Below are positions 25,683 to 39,076 of a DNA stretch of 64,000 bases, piece after piece. The first letter of the stretch is position 1. Every line of letters starts with the position of its first letter. The DNA comes from Chrysomallon squamiferum (Eukaryota; Mollusca; Gastropoda; Neomphalida; Peltospiridae). The notes beneath the pieces are model-generated. The model saw nothing but the letters and a program-made list of their open reading frames with translations, was not told the origin of the DNA and made no database searches. The translations under genes and the position numbers were made by a program. The stretch is from contig CM022666.1 of assembly GCA_012295275.1 (NCBI GenBank), positions 5,546,850 to 5,610,849 on the forward strand. Reading direction: 5' to 3'.

Positions 25683-26289
25683 CTGATAAACATAAAAAAA
25701 AATACCTTCACTGGTAATATCTGTAAAACAAAAATATGAACACATGTGTAATCTAATAAGAAAGTATATATATATATATATATATACATACACACAACTT
25801 TTATTGTACACTAGAACACAACAAACACAAGACACTTTTAAAACTGTATTCAGTATAGCAGAAAAGAATAATGTAGATGGATAGAATGATTGTAATCGGT
25901 CACAACAATCACATACGGGTTAACACAGAAGGGCAAACATCTACATATCTAGTTACACAGTGCGTTCAGTGGACAGCGACAGTTCCGCTCGAATTGTTCC
26001 ACAGTTCTTCCCTCACAAAACCGAACAAAACAAAAAAAGTCTCTCGGATATATGATGAAAAAGTGACTCAAGATATTTTGTGTTCTCGACCTTGCAGCTT
26101 GACGTGTGTGGCCAGATCTTTGTTTGAAACCAGAGTCCGTAACACCTACCACTCCGAGGTGATAATTAATCCCGAAAAAAAAGTCACAATTTTTTATTAA
26201 GAAATATATTAGCAATGAAAGATAGATTAAACACATTTAGTCAGAGTATTTTGTTAATGTTTTTCTGATTCTAATGTTGATGGTTTAGT

Positions 26290-26390
26290 CACGACATCAC
26301 GAAGAAATTCTGCCGCAGCATACACGAACCCTTCATGACAGATTTTGATACCAGCCTTATTGGTATGAAAAACTTCCATATTAAACATAC
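26290..26390 (-). pseudogene. Minus-strand TNF half-domain exon X (copy 1)
   Basis: The minus frame holds a segment like NKAGIKICHEGFVYAAAEFLRD, aligning with the strand pair DGIQVKHAAYYFIYSNVLF of the TNF domain. The acceptor side is deleted in this copy. Confidence 0.5.
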
Positions 26391-26439
26391 AGCGAAACAC
26401 ATTTTAACTGGAAATAAAACAAAAGTGGCAGAATAATAT

Positions 26440-26870
26440 AATTAAAATATTCAGAATACAGTATTATTCCAGTACATTACATATCATGTAATTTATATTT
26501 ACAGGGAGACAGTATTAAATATTATATAATTAAGTACAGTATATACCATATAATTTATATATCCAGGAATATAGTATTAAATAATATATAATAAAATACA
26601 GTACATACCATGTAATTTATATATTCAAAGATATAATATTACAGATTCAGTATTGCAAATAATATGTATTCTGTGTATCATTTTATAAATAAATGAGGTC
26701 CTGTGGTGTAGAGTATAAATGAATACATTAATGTGTATATCCAAGGATATAATATACAAAAATATTACAGTACATATCATGTAATTTATAAATCAAATGA
26801 TATAATATTAAAGATTCAGTGTATGATATTATAAACTGACATACTGTGTGTAGAATATACAATGTATCTG
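26440..26870. repeat. 60-bp-type repeat array, then the first bases of exon C
   Basis: Same units as at 16297. The array ends at TTTCAG and about 18 bases of exon C start (near 26895) before another repeat unit cuts in. Confidence 0.7.
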
Positions 26871-26976
26871 AATATATATCTTTTTAAATTTCAGAATGAT
26901 TCATAGACCTTAAAGAATAATAGAGTGCAGTGCATACCATGTAATTTATATTACTTGATATTATTGTTTGACACAG

Positions 26977-27354
26977 ACTGTAAAGTAAAATGAAACCAAA
27001 TAGTTCAGTTATTGTCATTTCTCTTATGTTACTAAATTTGATACTCATCAGTCTCATGAATATGTTAAATGCTAAAAAAAAAAAAAAAAAAAAAAAACCA
27101 AACAAAAAAAGCAAAAAAGAAAAGAAAGTTTTATGTTGAAATTTTTAAATTCTATATAAAAATATTAAAAAGTTGAGTTCATTATGAATTAAATTGAGAA
27201 AGAAGATCCATATACGTTTAATAATATAATATTATGAAAAGGAGGAATTCATTGTGCTGAAAAATATTTATAAATTTAAAATTAATTTAATATAGACGAA
27301 ATTTAAAATGGTTATTAATATTCTTTTCAGAAACTGTTTGAAAGTCATACAAAA
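26977..27354 (+). pseudogene. TNF first/second exon remnant with open anchor
   Basis: Best preserved of the remnants. ATG 26990 opens a frame with a polar start then ISLMLLNLILISLM, clearly the gene 1 membrane anchor. It runs into an A-rich tract after about 30 residues, so the cysteine module is lost. A truncated second exon lies at 27331-27354 and its donor is gone. Confidence 0.75.
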
Positions 27355-27483
27355 TAATGTATTCAGACTTTGGGAATCCATCTATTAGTAATTAGGCTGA
27401 CGTAACATCCATTTATAGCCCAGTTGAAGAATAAAATGAGTATTTATTACTTCTCGGAAATCTTCTTGGGAGGAAAAAACAGA

Positions 27484-27692
27484 ACGTGTGTGTGTATGTG
27501 TTTGTGTATGGGTATGGATATGTGTGTGTGTGTGTCTGGATATGGATCTGTGTGTGTGTGTGTGTGTCTGGGTATGAATCTGTGTGTGTGTGTTTGTATG
27601 GGTGTGTGTGTCTGGGTATGTATCTGTGTGTGTGTGTTTGTATGTGTGTGTGTGTCTGGGTATGGATCTGTGTGTGTGTGTCTGGGTATGGA

Positions 27693-27740
<48 letters not shown>
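27484..27740. repeat. (GT)n with GGGTATGGATCT interruptions
   Basis: GT runs spaced by GTCTGGGTATGGATCT units. Reverse-frame translations are Thr/His repeats and are not coding. Confidence 0.95.
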
Positions 27741-27841
27741 TGAATTTAACAAATTTGATTGAAAAAAATGTATAGTCTCTCTTTATATGGACCAAAGTAA
27801 CTAACTAGCAACAACAACAACAACAATATTAAATAATCGAA

Positions 27842-27888
<47 letters not shown>

Positions 27889-28049
27889 TAATATTAATTA
27901 ATTAATTAATAACGGTTATTATAATGGTTTTAAGCGTAAGGTGGTGAATCTAAGCTGCTCAACTTCAACAGAATAGAGTTGAGATAATAATAAACATTTA
28001 TTTAATTTAACAATTTTATATATTTGTAAAATGCAAGTAATGTATGTGT

Positions 28050-28171
28050 ATGTGTATATACATTGTCACAGCTTTTCAGGTAGTCAACACCAGTGTATGA
28101 AGCAACACAACTTTCTCGATGCATTCGTACTAAAGTATAATCTGCTAAAATGATCTGTGAGTATTCAAAGC
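28050..28171 (-). pseudogene. Minus-strand TNF half-domain exon Y (copy 2)
   Basis: After a TCAG acceptor: GFEYSQIILADYTLV, then CVASYTGVDYLKSCDNV. It resembles the TNF SYIGAVYYLKANDTV segment. One codon is missing relative to copy 4. Confidence 0.5.
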
Positions 28172-28724
28172 CTGACAAACATAAAAACAAAATTCCCTGC
28201 ACTGGTAATATCTATTAAACAAAAGTATGAACACATGCATAATCTAATAAGAAAGCATATATATGTATTTATACACCCTTTATTGTACACTTGAATACAA
28301 CAAATACAAGACACTTTTAAAACTGTATTGAATATAGCAGTAAAGAATAATGTAGATGGATAGAATAATTGTAATCGATCGCAACAATGACATACGGATT
28401 AATACAGAAGAGCGAACATATACATAACTAGCTACATAGTGCGTTCAGTGGATAGCGACCGTTACCCTGGAATTGTTCCACAGTTGTTGCCTAACGAAAA
28501 ATAAAATTATCCTATTTTTTTTAATGAAAAAGGTGACCTTTCAGTTTGACGTGTGTCGTCAGATCTTTCTTTGAAACCAGAGCCGGTTACACCTACCACT
28601 CCGACGTGATAATTAATCCCGAAAAAAAGTCACAATTTTTAATTAAGAAATGTATTAGCAATGAAAGATAGATTAAACATATTTTGTTAATGGTTTTTTT
28701 TATTTTAATGTTGATGGTTTAGTC

Positions 28725-28853
28725 TGACGTTCCACTCGATATCACGAAAAAATTCTGACGCAGCATACACGAACCGTTCATAACAGATTTTGATATCACC
28801 GTTATTGGTATGAATAACTTCCATATTAAACATACTTCTGATACTAGAGCAAG
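28725..28853 (-). pseudogene. Minus-strand TNF half-domain exon X (copy 2)
   Basis: Acceptor TCTCCAG, then CSSIRSMFNMEVIH, NNGDIKICYERFVYAASEFF. Open frame of about 50 residues, aligned with the first half of the TNF domain. No convincing donor. Confidence 0.5.
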
Positions 28854-28924
28854 CTGGAGAATATATAGTAAAACACAATTTAACTGGAAATAAGACGAAA
28901 GTTCCAGAATAATATAATTTAAAC

Positions 28925-29480
28925 ATCCTGAATACAGTATTATTTCAGTACATTACATATCATGTAGTTTATATTTACATAGAGACTGTATTAAATATTA
29001 TGTAATTAAGTACAGTACATACCATGTAATTTATACGTCTAGAGATACGGTGTTAAAGATTAATAGACTGCAGTACATACCAGGTAATTTCTGTATCCAG
29101 TATTAAAGATTAATAGACTGCAGTATATACCTTGTAATTTATATATCCAGGAATATAGTATTAAATAATATGTAATAAAATACAGTACATACCATATAAT
29201 TTATATATTCAAAGATATAATATTACAGATTCAGTATTGCAAATAATATGTATTCTGTGTATCATTTTGTAAACAAATGAGGTCCTGTGGTGTAGAGTAT
29301 AAATGAGTACATTAATGTGTATATCCAAGGATATAATATACAAAAATATTACAGTACATATCATATAACTTATATATCCAGGAATACAGCATTAAAGATT
29401 AGTAGAGTGCAGTACATACCATGTAACTTATATACCAAGTGATACAGTATTATTCCAGTACTGTAACCTTAAAGATCGTT
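28925..29480. repeat. 60-bp-type repeat array before exon C
   Basis: Same units as at 16297, leading to the intact exon C at 29632. Confidence 0.8.
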
Positions 29481-29631
29481 ACAATACAGTATGTATCCTG
29501 TAATTTACAAATCAAATGATGTAATATTAAAGATTCAGCTTAGCAAATACCCTGTGTATGATATTATAAAAGTGACATACTGTGGTGTAGAATATACAGT
29601 GTATTTGAATATATATTTTTTTAAATTTCAG

Positions 29632-29948
29632 AACGGATTCATAGACCTCCAAGCTGAAATGATCCACAGTCGACTTGTTTCTCATGCAGAACAAATAAAG
29701 ACAGCGGAACTTCCTTTGTACCAGAGCTGGATGGCAGCGTATTTAGAACGTCATGAACGTGCACTGCAACTACACCAGCAGCAGCTGACAACACTGCAGT
29801 TTGTACACAATGAGACGTACTGTACCTACTTGGTCAACCTCGGCATGGACATCAGCTGCAATGTAGAGGGAAGCAAACAGCAGCGGGAGTACGTCATCTC
29901 AGCGACTGGATGTCAGCTTAATCCAGTGTGGCCCAAGTTTTATATAAG
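29632..29948 (+). CDS. Exon C, orphan intact copy
   Basis: 317 bases, phase 0 to 2, acceptor TTTCAG and donor gtgatt. It encodes NGFIDLQAEMIHSRLVSHAE, a helical stretch with WMAAYLERHERALQLHQQQ, an Asn-Glu-Thr sequon, cysteines in TYCTY, ISCN and TGCQ, and the end NPVWPKFYI. It looks like an extracellular helical stalk followed by a small cysteine-bearing region. The expected upstream exons A and B and downstream exon D are not in this block; a (GA)n tract follows. Not recognised as a known family. Confidence 0.55.
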
Positions 29949-29956
29949 GTGATTAC

Positions 29957-30098
<142 letters not shown>

Positions 30099-31165
30099 AG
30101 CAGCAGCCGCAGCAGCAGCAATCGTAATATTAATAATAACGAGAACTACAACAATAAAAACAAGTAATAAATGCACGTAGTTTAAACTTTGACGTGTGAT
30201 CTACGCGATGCAGTGATCTACACTGATCAAATTCTACGCGCTTATTTTAGTTATTATTTTGTTTTTCTTGGTTTTTTATTACCTCGGTTTGACGATGTAA
30301 TTTGTTCCAAATTTCTGATCGTTAAGCGGGAGACTAATTTACACAGAACTGATGTTAAAAACAGTGGTTCTCGCTGATGAGATTTCACATAAAACATATA
30401 TATATATTTTTAAATAAATACAGAAAAATAAATAACTTTATAGATCATAGATATTAAACAAACAGTAAATCATTTACAAATCAATTTATACAAATAAATT
30501 AAGAAATAATTATATGCCACTCATTGTGGGTTCATTTTTGTGGGTTTTGTGTTCATTTAAAATATCGTGTTTTGTTTCTAAAGTTATTGTCTTCCGTTTC
30601 GTTTTATCATCAGCATATCTATTCGTGATACACAGACTACATGTTTTCCTTTTGTTGTTTATGATTTAGTTGACACAGGAATGGAAGTTACGCTGTACTC
30701 TTTATTTAACAATAACGACAAAAGCAGCCACAACAACGACAACAACTATTATTACTACCACAACTACAACAACTACTATTACTACTACTATTACAACAAC
30801 AATTATAGCAATAACTACTATAATATGTAGGTTATTTATGAACAATACAAACAGACAAAAAAATACATGTAATAACTTTGCTCATTTTATTCATAGTATA
30901 TTAAATGACTATACGAAATCTATAGCGAAAAATTAAAAACGACAGAAGAAAAAACATTAAGTAATAAACTTAAATAAAACAGACGACATTTACTCTTAGC
31001 CAATCAAAAATGATCGAGTGAGCTGGTAGAGAATATGATACGATCTTTTCAATATGCTTGACTGATATCTACATACAGCTTGGGTGGGAAGCCCAGTTCC
31101 CGAAGAAAATTATTTTTCTCTGAAAGGAGGTCGACGACGCCATACGACCTTTTCAAAGTAGCTGG

Positions 31166-31173
31166 TATAAAAA
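31166..31173 (+). promoter_or_regulatory. TATA box of TNF gene 2
   Basis: TATAAAAA, followed after about 70 bases by the conserved first-exon donor. Present at the equivalent position in four duplicated promoters. The start of transcription would be near 31196. Confidence 0.6.
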
Positions 31174-31195
31174 TCAACGAAACCTGTCAGAGAGC

Positions 31196-31245
31196 GTTTC
31201 TGTCCTAGACGTGCTTCACGTGAACACAGAGGCAGCCTAATTTAG
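31196..31245 (+). other. Non-coding first exon of TNF gene 2
   Basis: Conserved leader ending TTTAG before gtaagtac. The 5' end is estimated from the TATA box. Confidence 0.5.
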
Positions 31246-31257
31246 GTAAGTACATGT

Positions 31258-31750
31258 TTTACTTATTTCATAGGTTATATATATTTATATAAAATTATAA
31301 TTTCATTTACTTCATAGCATATATATATTTATGTAGAATTATAATTTCATTTATTTCATAGGTTATATATATTTATATAAAAGTATAATTTCACTGATTT
31401 CACAGGTTAAATTTATTTACATAAAATTATAATTTCACTGATTTCATAGATTATATATATTTATATAAAGTATAATTTCACTCATTTCACAGGTTATATT
31501 TAATTATATAAAATTATATTTTCACTTATTTCGTAGGTTATATATATTTATATAAAATTATAATTTCACTTATTTCATAGGTTATGTATATTTATATAAA
31601 ATTTGAATTTCAGTTATTTCATAGGTTATATATATATATTTATATAAAATTATAATTTCAGTTATTTCATTGATTATATATATTTATATAAAAGTATTAT
31701 TTCACTTATTTCATAGGTTATATATATTTATATAAAATTATAATTTCACT
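31258..31750. repeat. Tandem repeat of about 45 bp in TNF gene 2 intron 1
   Basis: Longest of the four arrays, about 10-11 units of the same sequence as at 6414. Confidence 0.85.
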
Positions 31751-32464
31751 ATGCTGTTTAGGATTTATGCACGCCCTAATTTCATGTGTATAGTATAATA
31801 TTAAGTGATATTACACCGACTTGTAATGTAAGTGATATTACACCGAAAATGTGCACCTTAATGTACCAGTTCATTTTGCTGTTTAGGATTTTTCCACGCC
31901 CTAATTTCATTTGTATAATATTAAGTGATATTATCTTAATTTGAAAAAAAAAAAAAAAAAAAAAAATCCCCGTAAGGTCGATACGGTCTGGCTTGTCAAA
32001 TTTGTCCGATGAACGTAGAACTTTCCGCTATTAAGCCCTACCCGAGTTCACCGAGTGTTGTTGTTTGTTTTTTAATTTTTCACAATAAAAACACATTTTA
32101 GTGATTTAATTAAACCATCAAAATCTATCGAGCCCGAACTGTTTTCTAACTTCTTGGAAAAATAAGATGGTTTGGCTGTAGGATACTGGAAACGAGCCAT
32201 CATCGCCTTCATTAGTCACGTGATCAAAATACTGCGTCTTGATTGGATATTTATTGCACTTCACGGTATTGAGTATTTGTTGCGCGCTTTGCTAACTCAA
32301 ACTGTTTTTCACTTTACTTTCATTTTGTTACATTGTCTTCATTCTTGTAAAGTTACATCTTTGATTGACAATCTACAATCAAAGTTTTGCCTATACATTT
32401 GTTTTAAGAGAAAAAACAATATATTTATTTTTAATAATTTCTTTAAAATCCTACCTCTTTCCAG

Positions 32465-32613
32465 TGATATAAATAACTTCGGACGAAAAACTCTACTGCT
32501 TACATTCCTCAACAATTGAAGACAAACTTTGTGACATCACGTGTCCAAGGTTTACATCAGGAGGATTATCTGTTTCATTAGACATCGCTGTGGTGTCATA
32601 TTGGATTTCAGTG
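32465..32613 (+). other. Non-coding second exon of TNF gene 2
   Basis: Acceptor CTCTTTCCAG ends at 32464 and donor gtgagt starts at 32614. It is nearly identical to the gene 1 exon and leads to the coding exon opening at 33009. Confidence 0.5.
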
Positions 32614-33043
32614 GTGAGTATTTGTACACAGTGGTTTACAAAGCATTCACTGAAAATTGATAAATCAGGCCTCGCATTTTCAAAATAAAAACCTTTGCTA
32701 TTTTTTATTTTTTTATTTTTTTGACATCGCCTAAGAATATTATCAATGTAAATATATCCTGATATTATTTATTTTACTTTTTTCTTTGAAAGAATATTAT
32801 ACAGAACTATATGTACGTGTGTATATTGTATGTGAATTTTTTAAGTTTCATATTTGTGTATGTACAAGTGTATATTTTTGGTTTGCTGAAATAATGTGTT
32901 ATATAAGTGTGTGTATATTGTGTCTGTGTACGTGTGCGGGTGTGTGTATTTATCTTGGTATTATTTATTACTAATAACTTTTTGTTTTCTTTGGGTTATG
33001 TTTTACAGATTACTTCTAAAGGAAATAAAAGTTGTTACACAAA

Positions 33044-33816
33044 ATGGTACCAGTTCGTCCAGTCCTTGCCATTTCTCTTATGGTACTAAACTTCATACTC
33101 ATCAGTTTCATTGCATCTGGAACATTAAACGAATTTCTGAACAGTGAAACCAGCTTGTTGTTTGACAAGGAACTGTGTGTGAAAATCTCGTGCAAACCAG
33201 GAGAAAACTGTTGTGATGACAAATCTACGACCAGAACCAGGAACAATATCACGTATTGCTGTTACAGAGATGGAGAAAAAGTGATAAGTGAAATTATGAA
33301 AAAGGTAAATTCTGTATTTAGTTCTAAAAACTTATATTCCATAAATACATTAAATGGAAAAAAATATTGTTTTCTGTAGATATGAAATTAAGAAACAAGG
33401 TAATTCTCTATAAAAATAATAAAAAGTTAAATTCTTTAGAAATGAAATAATATTTGAATTATGAAAAGGAGAAATTAATAGTGCTGAAAAATATTTATTT
33501 AGTTTCAAGTTGGTTATTCTTTGTAGAAACTGAGCGAAAGTCACACAAAAGCTGAGAAAAGTGGTAAGTTAACAGAGACACATACACTCTCAGACATACA
33601 TAAAAACACAAAGTCGCAGAAACACAGATACACACAAGAAAAGCCATAAACACATACATACACAAACACAGACAGATACACAGAAAAGGATCTACACACA
33701 AACAGAAACATTCAGGCACTCATATTTAATTATCCACAAAAGTTTATATAATTATGTATTTGTATGTACGTGCATATTTGTGTATAGTCTAAGTATGTAA
33801 ACATGTACAAATGTAT

Positions 33817-33868
<52 letters not shown>

Positions 33869-34890
33869 AGAACCAAAACTTAAGCACATCAGAGATGTCG
33901 CTGATCTTTTGAATTCAGATAATAAAAACATTGTGTACGAATCTATGTATGTATGAATCTATATATTTATACATGTATCAGTAGTCTACATGTGTCTGTA
34001 TATATATATATATATATATATTTCAGAACAAAAACTTAAACAGATCAGAGAGGTCGCTAATCGTCTGAATAATGAAAACAATGTGAAGACATCAGCTCAT
34101 CTACAAATGGATGTGAATGCAACATATGACGAAAGTAAGAAAACAAATAGTAGTAGCAGTAGTAGTAATAGTAGTAGCAGTAGTAGTAGTAGTAGTAGTA
34201 GTAGAGTAGTAGTAGTAGTAGTGGTAGTAGTAGTAGTAGTAAAGTAGTAGTATTAGTAGCACTGGTAAAAGTAGTTGTAGTACTAACCACATAGTTATTA
34301 GTAGTGGTTAGGAAATAATAGAAGAAATTGTGATAACAATAGTATTAGCACGTTAGTAGTAAAAATATCAATGATGGTACTAAAGTAGTTAATAGCAGGA
34401 GTTTGTAGTAGTTATACAAATATATTAGTAATTTTAACTACAACTGTTGACGATTTAAAATAGAAATAATATTTAAAAATAATTTCTTCTTACAAACTTT
34501 TCAGACACACCGAAGCCTCTCATCAAATGGACGTCGTCTGGTAAAAGATCGTTTGTGAAAGGAGGTGTGGCTGTTCTCGCTGACGGGATTCAAGTCAAAG
34601 AAGCTGCTTACTACTTCATATACAGCAACGTTGTATTCCATGCCAACCAAGTCAGAGAACTGGAATTCTATAAGCTGTGTCACTCAATTGAAAAATATCC
34701 AAATTATGAAGTCCTCTACGAAAATCGTCAGTCAGTATGTAAAATACAAAGCAATGCAGGTTTTGTTCCTTCCTACATTGGAGCTGTTTACTACCTGAAA
34801 GCCAATGACACTGTAGTGGTGAGAACATCAGTTGTGAACAGAATTTTGAGATATCCTGAGACAACCTACTTTGGCCTGTATATGCTTTGA
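33044..34890 (+). CDS. TNF superfamily ligand, gene 2 (type II membrane protein)
   Basis: Paralogue of gene 1. Coding exons are 33044-33304, 33527-33563, 34027-34134 and 34505-34890, all phase-compatible, giving about 263 residues. ATG 33044 follows the acceptor at 33008. The order is short tail, hydrophobic anchor, the same six-cysteine module with an Asn-Ile-Thr sequon, helical stalk with an Asn-Ala-Thr sequon absent from gene 1, and a TNF domain ending YFGLYML. The domain keeps both loop cysteines (LCHS and SVCKI), the likely CD-EF loop disulfide of TNF ligands. The segment between the D and E-F strands differs most from genes 1 and 3 (VRELEFYKLCHS; SVCKIQSNAGFVPS), while the membrane and module exon is almost unchanged. 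The alternative stalk exon at 33871 has lost its donor GT and is probably not used. Context: complete promoter, two non-coding exons and a tandem-repeat intron upstream. Confidence 0.88.
33871..33930 (+). pseudogene. Dead duplicate stalk exon of TNF gene 2
   Basis: Acceptor TTTTAG and an open frame are kept, but the donor GT is replaced (ACATTGTG instead of ACAGTGTG). Using the next GT would shift the frame. Confidence 0.6.
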
Positions 34891-35062
34891 AATTGTAACG
34901 AGAGGCCTGAATTATAACTGTTCATATACAATTTGTGTACGCCCACTGTATCTATGGACTTGTATATATAAAACGAACCTTTTACTTTAACATTATCGTG
35001 AAACATTTATATTAGACATACTTGAATCTTTCTTTAAAGTCTTCAGTGGGGTATAATAATGA

Positions 35063-35094
<32 letters not shown>

Positions 35095-35489
35095 ATAATA
35101 ATAATAATAATAATTTCTTGTTGTTTGTGATTTGTGATGTTGGTATATCTAACCTTTTTACATTTATTTTTATATTTGTTCCATTACTAATTAGCTATGC
35201 TATTGGAATATGATTTAAAATGATTACATAATTGCTGGCGACACATGAACTGAATAAGAGTAATTAACAACGAAGCGCAGGAAGCCCCATTCAATCAGTA
35301 CTGCAGTACTATGAGACATTATTACTGTACTATGAGACATTATTATTGTATTGCAGTGCACAGAGCCACGCAGTTTGCCCAGGACAGATTTGTATCACTG
35401 GATCCCGTGAGTCATGAATACTAACAAGTAATAGATAATTTTCTGTTACTTGCTTGCAGTTACAAAATTACAAGATATTTTTGCAACAC

Positions 35490-35720
35490 ACTGGGTTTTC
35501 CACCCAAGCTATAAATAAGTTGTCAGGTCACTAGGTAAAGTTATCGACCGAATTACTATTAGACGGATTTAGAAAGTATGAATGCACTATTATTGATATA
35601 AATAAATAGATCTGCTGTTGTGGTGTTCTTGTTATTGTTGTTGAAAATGAATATGAACACCGATACATTTTTTAATTTTTATTATTATTATTGTGAAGGT
35701 CTGTTCATTAACAAAGCAGT
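35490..35720 (-). repeat. Dispersed element (reverse copy, gene 2 flank)
   Basis: As at 11870, with one of the two GTCACGTCA motifs degraded. Confidence 0.65.
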
Positions 35721-37058
35721 AACTAGGTCACGAACGCCATTTGCAAGACAGTGCACCCATTCATAAGACTGTTTTAAAAATGAGTGTGTATGTTTGTGTG
35801 TTTCTTAAGATTAAGGATTCTGAGATATAATAAATAACTTTCTTCTAGAACTGAGCTTTCCATCCAGGCTATACATTTTACTTCATAATCAGTAATAAAT
35901 AAAGCTTGTAAAACATAAACAAAAAACAAGAAAAAAAAAAATGTAAAAAAAAGGCAAATGTATAATTAGTTAAAAACAATGGTAAAAAATAAATAAATAT
36001 TAAAAAAAATGATTAAAATTAAAGTTAAAAAAAAATGTATCCCCTTATATATGTGTGTGTGACCGCGCACAGTATGATAGTAAATGATAGTAAAAACACT
36101 ATACACTATTGGAAAGCGTCCTAACGCTTGTTAATACGCATGCGCATTTATTGAAAATTATGTCCAAACCGTGAATAAAATGTACGAAAAACTGGTTTGT
36201 TTCACTAATATTTATTCCCGATTCAACGCCCTGTTTTAGCCAATATAGCGCAGCCAACCAAAATGGTTCCGTTTTCAGGCTGTCTGAGCAAACCCATAAG
36301 GAGTAGTATTTCGGGCATTTTAAAGTTATGGGAATAAGAAGAAAGTAACGCGACAACTTTTTGTGAAGCAGTATTTCTGTATCTATATTTCTGGCAATCT
36401 GCCTTACATATCATCATAGTCATGTCCACTCCAAGAACAAAAGCTGTCCAAAACTAATCCTACATCTGCAAGTATTTGTAAAGAGGCATGCGCGGAGAAG
36501 TGACAGGAAGTTATTAATTAACATAATTTATATATATAATCATGCATTTCATCAGACGTTGTTCTCTGCTTTTTAAATAAGATAATTTTTTGTAATAATT
36601 TCAGTTTTTATTATCTCTGACGTGTGAGGAACGTCGATTTATGTTTTTATGAGATGGAAGTATCAACAACGTAGAATGAAATTTACACATTTAGTCAAAA
36701 ATACCTTATTGGTTACATGATTCGCTGCGATGGAGTGATCGTTGACTTTAACGACGTCACTAAATACATTTTTAATCAACCGTTATATAACCCCATATTT
36801 ACTGTTAAAGACCATATAGATATACATCGTAAGATAAAATTCTACTCCGCAAAACAATGCAGGATACTCTGTTTTGAGAAAAGCTAGGAATAATTGATAT
36901 GCACATATATATATATATATGTTTATTTTTATATGAAATAAATAAACAGTACAAGAAAAATAATTTTTTAATAAATCAATGGAAAATAAAATATATTACA
37001 GTCATTTATCTGATTATCACACAGTTAATATTTTGTTTCAGTTTTAGTTTTCATCCAG

Positions 37059-37193
37059 GTAGTCTAAACACTTTGTATCCCAAATGCTGTTGTCACTGTA
37101 GTTGTGTGTCTCCTTGTTTATGGCGGTGTACACGTGTCAGAGGTTGTGCTAGCCAAACAAAGTTTCAACAGACTGGGTCTCCATTATGATATC
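37059..37193 (+). pseudogene. Exon B copy with nonsense codon
   Basis: Opens GTA GTC TAA after CATCCAG, so the third codon is a stop. The remainder matches exon B. Confidence 0.65.
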
Positions 37194-37592
37194 GTAAGTG
37201 TGATCTGTGAGTTTATTTATTTATTTTTAAATACTTCTTTTTTCAGTTGATTTCTTTTTTTAATCCGTATGTAACGAAATGGAAGAAAAGGTACAGAATG
37301 ACGTAATTTGAACATCCACGGGTACAGTATTATTCCAGTACAGTACATACCATGTAACTTATATATCCAGGTAGGGATACATCATTAAAGATTAATTGAG
37401 TACAGTACTTTTCATGTAAATTTATATTCCAGGGAAATGGTATTAAAGATTAATAGATTCCAGTACACACCATGCATTTTACATATCCACGGAGAAACTA
37501 TTAAAGATTATATAACAGAGAATACAGTACATACCATGGAATTTATATATCCAGGGATACAGTACTAAGTAGTAGTAGCTGTAGCTGTAGCT

Positions 37593-37625
<33 letters not shown>

Positions 37626-37720
37626 TAGTTCTTGTTATTGTTGTTGTTGTAATTGTTTATTTACATACACTATTAGTCATCCAGTATTTCTATAATACAA
37701 ACCATGAATTTTCTTGTCAG

Positions 37721-37821
37721 CTGATGATGAAGGTGACGATGATGTATTGAGAGAGAAAACTGAAAAACCTAAATCTCTGTTTGAAAATATTCGACTAGGT
37801 GTTAAGAAATTGTGTATTCAG
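37721..37821 (+). pseudogene. Exon A copy with mutated donor (locus 2)
   Basis: Open 101-base exon ending CIQ, followed by ATGAGT in place of GTGAGT. A long (TA)n array starts about 30 bases downstream. Confidence 0.6.
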
Positions 37822-37850
37822 ATGAGTATTACGTTTACCTGTGTCCGTAT

Positions 37851-37968
<118 letters not shown>

Positions 37969-38187
37969 ATCAGAGAATGCTAAGGACGACAACTCTTTCA
38001 TACTCAAGGACCTTTATCTCAAGAAATGCTTGTTGTTGCTATTGTTGTTAATATAGTATTATTATTATTATTATTATTACTATTATTGTTATTGTTGTTG
38101 TTATTTATAAGTATTGTTATTGTACCATTGTTGTTGATGAACTCTTTTCGCAGTTAATATTTTGTTTCAATTTTAGTTTTCATCCAG

Positions 38188-38322
38188 GTAGTCAAAACCC
38201 TGTTTATCCCAAATGCTGTTGTCACTGTAGTTGTGTGTCTCCTTGTTTATGGCGGTGTACACGTGTCAGAGGTTGTGCTAGCCAAGCATTGTTACAAAAG
38301 ACTGGGTCTCCATCACGATATG
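38188..38322 (+). CDS. Exon B, intact copy (locus 2)
   Basis: 135 bases, acceptor CATCCAG, donor gtaatt. It encodes VVKTLFIPNAVVTVVVCLL, then VHVSEVVLAKHCYKRLGLHHDM. It lies between an exon A with a mutated donor and an exon C with an internal stop, so the locus as a whole looks non-functional. Confidence 0.5.
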
Positions 38323-38477
38323 GTAATTGCTATCTGTGAGTTTATTTATTTACTTTTAAATAATTTAAAAAATATATTGTCATACTTCTTTTTTAGATGA
38401 TTTTTTTTTTTTTTTTTTTTTTTTTGTATTCATATGTAACTGGAAATAAGACAAAAGTTGCAGAGTAATATAATTTA

Positions 38478-38950
38478 AACATCCAGAAAACAGTATTATT
38501 CTAGTACATTATATATCATGTAGTTTATATTTACAGGGAGACAGTATTAAATATTATCTAATTAAGTATAGTACATACCATGTAATTTATATATCCAGGA
38601 ATATAGTATTAAATAATATATAATAAAATACAGTACATACCATGTAATTTATATATTCAAAGATATAATATTACGGATTCACTATTGCAAATAATATATA
38701 TTCTGAGTATCATTTTATAAACAAATGAGGTCCTGTGGTGTAGCGTATAAATGAATACATTAATGTGTATATCCAAGGATATAATATACAAAATTATTTC
38801 AGTATATATCATATAATTTATATATCCAGGAATACAGTATTAAAGATTAATAGAGTGCAGTACATACCATGTAACTTATATACCAAGTGATACAATATTA
38901 ATCCAGTACGGTAACCTTAAAGATAGTTAAATACAGTATGTATCCTGTAA
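38478..38950. repeat. 60-bp-type repeat array before exon C (locus 2)
   Basis: Same units as at 16297 between exon B (38188) and exon C (39077). Confidence 0.8.
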
Positions 38951-39076
38951 TTTACAAATCGAAATGTAATATTAAAGATTCAGCTTAGCAAATACCGTGT
39001 GTATGATATTGTAAAACTGACATACTGTGAAGTAGTATATACAGTGTATTTGAATATATATTTTATTAAATTTCAG

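Noticed and set aside
25877-26236. Overlapping open frames on both strands between half-domains X and Y
   Set aside because: Frames are not kept in the matching sequence at 28380-28640 and 42870-43140.
27385-27795. Thr/His repeat protein on the minus strand and Val/Cys repeat on the plus strand
   Set aside because: Interrupted GT microsatellite; no codon-like pattern.
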